From contig OX377201.1 of the NCBI GenBank assembly GCA_947396885.1, positions 68,546,983-68,610,982 of the forward strand: 64,000 bases of DNA, written 5' to 3'. The notes under the pieces are model-generated. The model was not told the DNA's origin. It worked only from the letters and a program-made list of their open reading frames with translations, and made no database searches. The position numbers and the translations under genes were made by a program. This stretch comes from Heligmosomoides polygyrus polygyrus. Lineage: Eukaryota > Nematoda > Chromadorea > Rhabditida > Heligmosomidae. Shown in pieces: positions 56,118-64,000 of the stretch. Every line of letters begins with the position of its first letter. Positions within the stretch are counted from its first letter, which is position 1.

Positions 56118-56479
56118 CCAGTCGTTCAGAGGCCTAGCGGCCGCCGACGACTGGTTGGGGGCTTCGCCCCCAAACTCGAGAAGTAAACAATCCGACCATC
56201 TTCTTTTCCCAACTTTTAGACTTTCATACTTTCATTGCGGTAAAGAACTGGTTTTACTATATAGAGTACAGCCGTCAGAGCTGTCTATCGGCCGCACTGA
56301 CGTCTTCTCAACGTCTTCGCCGTAGTGATAACTTCTCATCATCAATTTTAGCTGCAACCTATGTCATGGTTTTCGCAGGAAGAACACCTTGCGGTCGATT
56401 GCGGCAAATTAGAAGGAAAGAGAATAAATGAACGACATCCATGTATAACTTGATCAGCATCGATTGGTGGTAATCGGCA

Positions 56480-56750
56480 CCTCAAAAACGAACATCAGTC
56501 TCGTGTTCAGCGACCTCGATTACCCCCGGGGCTAAAGTTTCGTGCCGCTTGAACGACATCCACAAAAAATCGATAATGTCGATCGATATCGATTTTTCGA
56601 CTTCAGATTCGTGTTCAGTGACTTCGACACTAGGGCTGAAGTTTCGTGCCCCTTGAACGACATCCTCAAAAACCGATAATATCAGTCGATATCGATTGGT
56701 CGACTTTAGATTCGTGTTCAGCGACTTCGATTACCCCTGGGGCTGAAGAT
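56480..56750. repeat. ~110-bp tandem units in the Helitron
   Basis: Three units contain CGTGTTCAGCGACTTCGA, GGGCTGAAGTTTCGTGCC and an ATCGATAATATCGATCGA-type palindrome. Confidence 0.7.
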
Positions 56751-56756
56751 TTTTTT

Positions 56757-56910
56757 TCATGCACGGTTGCCAACGTGTTCGGCACGTCTACGGCTCGCCA
56801 TGCACAGTTGCCGACGTGTTCGGCACATCTACTGCTTGCCATACACAGTTGCCAACGTGATCGGCACGTGTACTGCTCGCCATGCACGGTTGCCGCCGTG
56901 TTCGGCTTCT
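56757..56910. repeat. ~42-bp tandem units in the Helitron
   Basis: Four units of CATGCACGGTTGCCAACGTG followed by TTCGGCACGTCTACTGCTCGC-like sequence. Confidence 0.8.
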
Positions 56911-57018
56911 CAGTACCCCCACTCCAGTTGTGACGGAAACACGCACACACACACACTGCTCTACTATATATAATAGGACAACAGCCGCAACTAAAGGGTC
57001 AGCTGTCCTGTAGCTTTT

Positions 57019-58287
57019 TTAGCTTTCCAGCTGCTGAAACTTCACCTGAGATCCACTGTTATGTGCTATAAGGACTTCCCAGCGGCTGGATGAGCTGGAA
57101 GACAGAATGTGTGTTGCAGAAAAAAATAGGAGACCCACCATAGTCGGATAGCTCTCAACTTTTTTCCCTATATGGTGGTCAATCGCTGCTTGGTTTCCGT
57201 CTATCGCTGCCCAAAATTCTTCAAATTGTTGACAAGGAATAGACTCACTAATATTTGTGATGACCAAATTATGAAATGCTGTAAGTGCTGGTTTCTTACA
57301 ATTACCTATTTGTTCCACTGGGCTTCCTAGTGAGGCAATTTTATGGCTTCCACCTTTCCCCATGTGTTTTGGATCGCATCAAACCTATGTACGGTATTAT
57401 TGATGGAACATTCAAATATTGCGCTTGGTTTGCACGCTACCTGCTCTGCGTTGTTAGTTATAACGAAAGCTATCTGGTTCAGAAAGACTTTTCAAGTCTT
57501 GTTTCCTGGTATATGTGCTTCTATCTTCAGCATCGTGTAGCAGGTATTGTTAAACGGCTGCAATCGGTACATATTTTGAGACAAAAGCACACATGGACGT
57601 GTCTTTATCATGTCTCCACCGAGGAACAAAGCGTCTATGTTGAGCCTCGAAAGAACTTTTCGCATAGTGGTTCTGAGGCTAACGCAGCTATCATGGACCG
57701 CCTTAGGGAGTTCATAGACTTGCAGAGACTCAATGCGGAATGCCGAAATGAAGAGATTGTCATAATCTGCATGTTATCTTCAACTGCCGAGAGCTGGACA
57801 GCTAGCTGGTTCGTAGGAGCGAGACCTACTTGGGATAAGGGGGAAGAGGATTCGAGGTTGCGGGCGCTTTGTCTACGGATGTCAGTGATTTTCACGGCGT
57901 ACCCTGATCGGTAGGTATGAGCGAATGCTTGCAGTCTGCGAACTGCGCCTCTTTTAATGAAAACGAAAGAGCGAACTCCTTATCGCTAAGCCATATCTTG
58001 TCGGCCATTGTTCCTTTCATGGTAGTGACAAATATAAATTGGCATGCCTCTTCTGTCATTGTTGCCAAATTACTGCTGCGCCTGACTTCATTATGCACGA
58101 TCCGTCCTCATCTTGACACCCAGTTAACGGGCCGACGGGACTATCTACGCCTGGTGTTCCGTGATAGGCATAAACTAAAGTTTCAAAGGCTACATAGTTA
58201 TACACATTGACCTCGTTGTCCGTGCAGCAATGGAAAGGTGCAGATGGTCAGTTAATCTCCAGTCTATTCGTTGTTTTCATTACAATA
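57019..58287 (-). pseudogene. broken minus-strand reading frames, possibly retroelement envelope-like
   Basis: Open stretches at 57019-57363, 57635-57895 and 57892-58098 on the minus strand, with frameshifts between, look protein-coding. They connect across the Tc1-like element to 63055-63333. The composition, with cysteines and glycine-rich turns, reminds me of glycoproteins of envelope-bearing LTR elements, but no diagnostic motif is certain. The plus-strand frame 57285-57914 overlaps and is probably a shadow. Confidence 0.25.
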
Positions 58288-59319
58288 CAGTACCGCCGCA
58301 AAACATTCAACCAATTGACGTTTGCGACGCAAAAACGCGTTCTTTGCGTCGCACCATGATAATTTCTTTCAAAGCAAAGCCTTCCTTACAAAAATTTGCA
58401 AGGGCTTTTAGCATCATACATTCTACCTTTTGGCATGCGGCTGCCATTTAAAAGTTATCGGAACCCTGAAAAGCTACATCGCAATTAAGCAAGCCCTTAA
58501 TTGCGTCGACCTGATCTGCATTCGCACATGAGTCTCGCTTAATTGTGCCCTGTGGCAGAAATGGACCTGTCCAGTTGAAATTTAAAAAACTTGAACACTA
58601 TTAAAAATGCATCGCATGCCAATATTAGCCTTTGTCCCATCATGACGATCTCTCCGATACCAAACTTGCATAAAATATTTCACTTGCGACATTCCTTGTC
58701 CTCTGAACTGGCGATTTCTTCAATTTTAGCTATTCATTTACCACCTTTCGATTTTTGTTTGAAAGCTGATTTTTGCTCATGCTCCCAGCAGTAAAGTGTA
58801 CATTACAAATTTAATTTCTATGTTCATTGGGAACAAAAGGAACAGCGTAACCAGCTCCCAAAGTGGCAATGCGTTTGGATTTCAGAAGCACTTCGCAGAG
58901 GCTACCTCGGAAGTGTGGATTTGAGTTTCGACATGACAATTCAGTATTCAACGTAGATATGTGGTCAAGAACCGTATAGAGACACTGCGCAACAAGAATT
59001 ATGAATCTCACCTATTAGGACAGCTGGATTCACTCCCTGAAAAGGAAGTTTTCCGTCAAAATCGACAAAGAAACTTGACGGGGATGTCTGCCCAGATTTC
59101 GCAGGATCGTTCCTGCTATTTAGCAGAACACATCTTCACACAATTTTTCTTAGATTCTTCCAACCAATCCTAACCCCATTTATCCTTGGAGGCAGGTCTA
59201 CAGCTCGAGTCAGACTCCTTGTCAAGATTGCTATTCGCGTTGACCTGACCTGCCCCATCGGACATGTCCGTGGGATATCTAATCCGCGCTCCTCTTTTCG
59301 CACTGCTCACATTCAGTTA

Positions 59320-59665
59320 AGCGGCTTTCACACTGCCGTTGCTGCTGTTGCAGCAACGAGCAATGAAAAAAGGGCGGAGTTCGATGTTTCTTGCAGCCGC
59401 AACACGGTGAGATAAGATAATGGGATAAGACGTGTGATATCCTCCGTTGACGAGCATCAGCAACAAGGAATGATGACGATAATTCCACGTTGCTGAGGCC
59501 GCGCAACCGTTGTGCAACCGATGCCGGTGTTGCTGATGCAGGGTTCCGGCAACAGAGGTGTGAAAGCCCCCTCGTTGCTGCTGTTGCTCCTCTGCGTCTC
59601 TGCAGTATGCTTCATCATTACGGCATCGGTTGCGCAACAGCAACAACGGCAGTGTGAAAGCCGCT
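59320..59665. mobile_element. MITE with TTA duplication in the left arm
   Basis: Ends AGCGGCTTTCACACTGCCGT and the exact inverse, flanked by TTA (59317-59319, 59666-59668). The other arm lacks it and reads CATTCAG-TTA-GGGTAC in reverse (61104-61119), the empty site. Confidence 0.85.
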
Positions 59666-59972
59666 TTAGGGTACAAATCTAACCACAAGCGCACCTATGG
59701 TATGTGTCACGCATTCCATTTCTTTCGAATATCGTTGTGGCACTTTGAATGCATCTTCGGCCTATGCAAGGACTTGGAGGTGTCAGCAGGGGCTCGTCAG
59801 TGTTTCGTCCTCCGTAGACAAGTCTGGCACCATTTACCGACCCAGGAGTATGGGAAGCTTTGCTGGCTAGGGAGGGAAATCCGAAGCAAGAAACTGGAAT
59901 TGGTTACACGCGATAGTGGGCAACTCCTTCAACTGCGCTGCCACGCCCTGTACTCCTTCAAAGGTTAAAGCC

Positions 59973-60129
59973 GGCGGAGTGGCGTTCTATCCCCCGCCCT
60001 TTAAACAGAGGCGTGGCGAATGTCTGCGTCTCCACTATCTCGTAAGGCAGCCACTGGACTCTCGAGCAATCGCAGGGGGTTGGGGGTGGGCGGGCCAGGG
60101 GGACGAGGGGATAGAACGCTCGACCCCCG
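59973..60129. mobile_element. hAT-like MITE candidate
   Basis: Flanked by 8-bp direct repeats TTAAAGCC (59965-59972, 60130-60137). Inverted ends share GCGTTCTATCCCC. An 8-bp duplication suits hAT elements. Confidence 0.5.
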
Positions 60130-60137
60130 TTAAAGCC

Positions 60138-61059
60138 TAAACATTCTATGGAAAAGTACTAACATAACATACACTGAACGCCCAGATAAGGATAAATGAT
60201 AAAGGATGTGGGATGCACCGCGCACTCTATTTTCCTGGGAATTCGTAGCAATTTGGATGAGTACTCCTCTTACAGCCAACGAACAGTCAGTGTTTTGATC
60301 TTTCCAGACAAGTCTGATGCGGAGTCGCCAATCTGCGGGGAGTAGAGGCTCATTTGGCATGAGCGAGATCCTTGCCATGTCGAGGCATATGCGACTAAAT
60401 AATTGTGTTTTACACTCCGCAAAAGGGTTGCATCTCACTGAAGACAGAGCGTTGTAATCCTGCACTTGACCGATATGATGCAGTGGGAACCTCGTAGATT
60501 ATAACAGGGGAAGGCTAATAGTTCATGGACGGAAATATCCTGTACCAGCAGTCAGCAGCATAGTGAGCGGTCTGACTGCTGACTGGGGATTGCCACCACA
60601 TTCGAGTGACTTCCACTGCAAACGCTCAATTCTGGGAGTGTCGATATACTTGTTTGTTAATGGTTGCTCTATTGATATCGATTCCTTGTAATAACGTTTG
60701 TACGTCGGCCCTCATATCTGCGTAATCCTCACCTTAAATGGCTAACCCTGAACCTGAGCAGCTATCAGTAATGCCAATATGAGCACTTCCCTCCGTGCAT
60801 AGGAAGGAGGGGAGGGGGAAGGATTGGAAACAACACACACATAGGGCATAGTGGCACACCGACAAGAAACCTCTCTTATGTTGTAGGACAGCGGCTACAA
60901 ATTGAATGAAAGAGGAAGAAGCCTAATATACACACAGCTAAATGTTAGCTTAGCGAGGGGTATTTTGGTGGCTGAATGAAAGAGAAAAGATTACGTAGAT
61001 GGATCTGCTCACGAGAATTACTGAAAATGAGAATGAGAACGTTTTTGCCAACAAAACAA
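60138..61059. other. central part of the Tc1-like element, unassigned
   Basis: No transposase, tandem repeat or further MITE is recognised. Confidence 0.35.
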
Positions 61060-61146
61060 TACAAAAAATCTGCGCGGCAATAAGCACGCTTGTGGTTAGA
61101 TTTGTACCCTAACTGAATGTGTGTGCGAAAAGAGGAGCGCGGATTA

Positions 61147-62061
61147 TTAGGGGGGGGGGAGGCCAAAAGTAATGAGACACTCCATGCCGTGTCCATATAT
61201 CTCGTGGCTGGAGTTCAGTTTTGTGCTTATCGTATTTGTATGATTGTATGCTACTTACTGAAGCCCATCTGAGAAGTTACCACTTTCGCCCTTTCCAGAA
61301 GCATGCCAAAACCCCAGTCTGTCTCATGCCGAAACCCAATCTGACGTGTCGACCTGTATCGCGCAAATCTCGCCCAATTCCCAACCCCGAGCAGCCTGGG
61401 CTCAACATTCATGCAAGATGAGAAGTACGTCTTCTACCTTAACCCTGCCAAGCAGCGAGTCTGGGTGAGGCCTGGTGAATTGTTACCGACCTTCGTTCGG
61501 CAAGATGTTCACGGCGAGAAGCATCTTTGGAGCTTTTGGGTCTGCGCCCATGGATCGGTTTACCGGAGGCTGTTTCCCAAGAGCACCGCGATAAACTCCA
61601 AGGCCATGATGAACGAAATAGAGGAGATGGGCCGGCGACTCGCTCTTATTCATTCGCAGCGCTTCAAGAAGGTTCTCCTCTTCGACAACGCCGCACCCCA
61701 TCGGGAACAAGTAAGCACGGATAAGCTTGGCCAGCTGGGCTACGTTCACATGCCTCACCGACCGTATTCGCTGGACATCTCTCCATGCAACTACCACTAC
61801 TACTTGAGCCTACAGGACTTCCTAGTCGGAAGGGACACAAGAACCCAAGCAGTCCTTGACAACCATATCGAGCAGTTGATCAACACCAGGCTCAAGCAGT
61901 TCTGTAAGGATGGGATCAGGAAGTTGACTGAGCGATGGTAGCAAGGTCATTGCCCTTAACGGCAAATACATTCCTCAGCATCGTTGAGTTGTAATTGAGT
62001 TATAAGGAGATAAAGATTTTTTTTCATTTTGTCTCATTACTTTTGCCCCCCCCCCCCCTAA
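61147..62061 (+). mobile_element. mariner with long G-run termini, in the right arm
   Basis: Termini are TTAG followed by a run of G then AGGCCAAAAGTAATGAGACA, and the inverse at the right end with a C run. TA flanks both sides (61145-61146, 62062-62063). The left arm at 59272-59290 reads GGGATATC-TA-ATCCGCGC, the empty site. It is the same family as 34042-34915. Confidence 0.85.
61411..61941 (+). pseudogene. mariner transposase, catalytic domain, third Asp replaced
   Basis: One continuous 176-codon frame covers the catalytic domain: DEKYVFYLNPAKQRVWVRPG (first Asp), LLFDNAAPHREQ (second Asp), YSLDISPCNYHYY and a C terminus ending LTERW. The third catalytic position is Asn (AAC), where the 34-kb copy has Asp (GAC). 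The N-terminal helix-turn-helix half is missing. It is therefore inactive despite the clean frame. Confidence 0.8.
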
Positions 62062-63054
62062 TAGATATCCCACGGACATGTCTGATGGGGCAGGTCAGGT
62101 CAACGCAAATAGCAATCTTGACAAGGAGTCTGACTCGAGCTGTAGACCTGCCTCCGAGGATAAATGAGGTTAGGATTGGTTGGAAGAATCTAAGAAAAAT
62201 TGTGTGAAGATGTGTTCTGCTAAATAGCAGGAACGATCCTGCGAAATCTGGGCAGACATCCCCGTCAAGTTTCTTTGTCGATTTTGACGGAAACTTCCTT
62301 TTCAGGGAGTGAATCCAGCTGTCCTAATAGGTGAGATTTATAATTCTTGTTGCGCAGTGTCTCTATACGGTTCTTGACCACATATCTACGTTGAATACTG
62401 AATTGTCATGTCGAAACTCAAATCCACACGTCCGAGGTAGCCTCTGCAAAGTGCTTCTGAAATACAAACGCATTGCCACTTTGGGAGCTGGTTACGCTGT
62501 TCCTTTTGTTCCCAACGAACATAGAAATTAAATTTGTAATGTACACTTCACTGCTGGGAGCATGAGCAAAAATCAGCTTTCAGACAAAAATCGAAAGGTA
62601 GTAAATGAATAGCTAAAATTGAAGAAATCGCCAGTTCAGAGGACAAGGAATGTCGCAAGTGAAATATTTTATGCAAGTTTGGTATCGGAGAGATCGTCAT
62701 GATGGGACAAAGGCTAATATTGGCATGCGATGCATTTTTAATAGTGTCCAAGTTTTTTAAATTTCAACTGAACAGGTCCATTTCTGCCACAGGGCACAAT
62801 TAAGCGAGACCCATGTGCGAATGCAGATCAGGTCAACGTAATTAAGGGCTTGCTTAATTGCGATGTAGCTTTTCAGGGTTCCGATAACTTTTAAATGGCA
62901 GCCGCATGCCAAAAGGTAGAATGTATGATGCTAAAAGCCCTTGCAAATTTTTGTAAGGAAGGCTTTGCTTTGAAAGAAATTATCATGGTGCGACGCAAAA
63001 AACGCGTTTTTGCGTCGCAAACGTCAATTGTTTGAATGTTTAGCGGCGGTACTG

Positions 63055-63333
63055 TACCTACCATAATCATATCTCCAGGCGCACATCTCCTCTGGTCGAA
63101 CATCTGCTTACATTCTTCCGGCGTAACCGTCAGTTGCCTGGTAGTAGAAATTTGATTTCGAGCCCAAAAAAATTGACCGAGTAAATGACCTTCTGAGATA
63201 TTATTTTGCAACCGGTCGCCGTGGTTTTGTAGCGCACCGTATTTGGGCGAAATACAACGAGAGTTACCCGAACAGGCTGTGATACGAAAAAAGGCAGAAT
63301 TCTCGTGCAGTTTACCTTATGAGGAATTTTCAA
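63055..63333 (-). pseudogene. minus-strand coding remnant next to the Tc1-like element
   Basis: Two overlapping minus-strand frames (63130-63333 and 63055-63211) appear to be one frame with a shift. They read into the Tc1-like element at 63054, which interrupts them. Joined to 58287 with one TA kept, the frame continues for about fifteen codons. Family uncertain; see 57019-58287. Confidence 0.3.
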
Positions 63334-64000
63334 GTAGTATTATAACTCGAACCCCCATCGGGAGTACTCAGCGCTGCAAAGTATATGAAACTTGAAGGGC
63401 AAGGAAAAGAAGGGCAAACAACGTGTAAGATCGCCAATCATCACCCTAAGACATGCTTTTCCAAGCACTGCTATGCGACGCATAGTCTCCTCTTTCGTTA
63501 TACCTCGTTCAAGGCGGGCTTAACAACCCGTCACGCCACCGTAATCGGGGGCGGTGTCGAGATCGGCGGCACGCTACCGTAATTCAGGGAGACACCTAAC
63601 AGCGTATGATCTCGGGTTGAAACCTGAGCTAATTCAGGGCTGATCCACCTCCTTCAACAGCATAAAAGAGAAACAATACGCTTTTCCATAAACAATCTTT
63701 CCATCCAAATGGACAAAAAGGCAGACGATAGAAGCGTTTTGCATGGTCATGCACACGGAACGCCTCTCGAAAAGAGTCCCGTAAGATAGCTGCTCTTAAT
63801 GGTCATGCTGTCCATCAGTGCTCACTTGGATGCGGGAAAACGCAGCCCTACTCCTGTTCCGAAAGACCCCTTCATACTGCCACTTCTCTTTTATGAAGTT
63901 GGCGCCTCTGTTCGCAACTATCCGAAGTCTCTGAGCGGTTATAAAACCCGGTTGCACCAGTTGATCACTTGGGAGTCTTATGCCCACGTAACCCGCAACA
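63334..64000. other. no recognisable feature
   Basis: A CG-rich patch lies at 63530-63580. No repeat partner in the window. Confidence 0.4.

Larger units (their letters stand above)
56118..56978 (-). mobile_element. non-autonomous Helitron, second complete-looking copy
   Basis: On the minus strand it starts TCCTATTATATATAGTAG (56978 down) and ends CTGG (56121-56118). The 3' stems are CCAGTCGT/ACGACTGG, GGCC..GGCC and TTGGGGGCTTCGCCCCCAA, as in 43039-44234. The left host base is A, but the right one is C and not T. The interior has two different tandem arrays. Confidence 0.75.
58288..63054. mobile_element. Tc1-like element with ~1-kb inverted repeats
   Basis: Ends are CAGTACCGCCGC and its inverse, flanked by TA (58286-58287, 63055-63056). 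TA-CAGT is the Tc1-type terminus. The arms 58288-59710 and 61060-63054 are inverted copies once the MITE in the left arm and the mariner in the right arm are removed. Open frames in the arms are duplicated by the symmetry. No transposase is recognised in the centre (59711-61060), so the element looks non-autonomous. Confidence 0.7.

Noticed and set aside
57285..57914. 209-codon plus-strand frame as a host gene
   Set aside because: No family motif, and the minus strand of the same interval looks at least as coding-like. Most likely a shadow.
58591..62751. Pairs of similar ~66-codon frames as a duplicated gene
   Set aside because: They are mirror images caused by the inverted arms of one element, and frames on both strands are equally open.
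1..64000. SL RNA, 5S rRNA or other classical RNA gene
   Set aside because: No spliced-leader start, 5S core or snRNA motif was recognised on either strand.

Overview
The window is eukaryotic nuclear DNA, most probably from a parasitic clade V (strongylid/hookworm-like) nematode. Three things point there: one interrupted host gene with small exons and TTTCAG-type acceptors; RTE and CR1-type LINEs, mariner/Tc1 elements and Helitrons of nematode type; and an expanded-family Fer-like SH2 tyrosine kinase, a gene family typical of nematodes. No species can be assigned from the sequence alone. No rRNA, SL RNA or CRISPR is seen. Most of the sequence is transposon or inverted-repeat DNA in several layers of nesting.

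Layout. 0.5-5 kb: tRNA-like repeats, an inverted repeat and a 5'-truncated CR1-like LINE (3.24-4.38 kb). 5.0-9.2 kb: a mariner carrying a full-length RTE LINE, both sitting inside a tRNA-like repeat. 9.7-11.8 kb: a second LINE family. 11.8-13.1 kb: a foldback element with a tRNA-like core in each arm. 13.9-16.4 kb: a mariner remnant and a mariner-ended foldback. 17.4-22.0 kb: a large inverted-repeat element with a Helitron in one arm. 25.4-28.5 kb: a second full-length RTE. 28.8-29.9 kb: another tRNA-bearing foldback. 32.3-38.4 kb: two copies of a CAGGGTGTC-ended Tc1-like element and two mariners. 39-40.6 kb: foldback MITEs and a Helitron 3' end. 40.7-45.75 kb: a long CR1-like LINE split by a precisely inserted Helitron. 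46.6-54.2 kb: the only convincing host gene, an SH2-tyrosine kinase whose introns are filled with MITEs. 55-57 kb: an LTR-element protease fragment, a MITE and a Helitron. 58.3-63.05 kb: a 4.8-kb Tc1-like element with ~1-kb inverted repeats, holding two MITEs and a mariner.

The kinase is the main biological point. All readable exon junctions keep frame and the SH2 phosphotyrosine pocket looks intact, yet the glycine loop, the beta-3 lysine, the alpha-C glutamate and the DFG aspartate are all replaced while the HRD loop is kept. It therefore reads as a pseudokinase. Its C-lobe is not found in the window.

The second point is structural. At least five unrelated tRNA-like (A-box/B-box) sequences lie in long inverted-repeat elements, often one per arm, and several of these elements share a TTCGTGATCAGC-type motif. 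Paralogous arms and interrupted reading frames supply several empty-site comparisons inside the window, so target sites (A^T for the Helitron, TA for mariner/Tc1, TTA/TAA for PIF-like MITEs) can be read directly.
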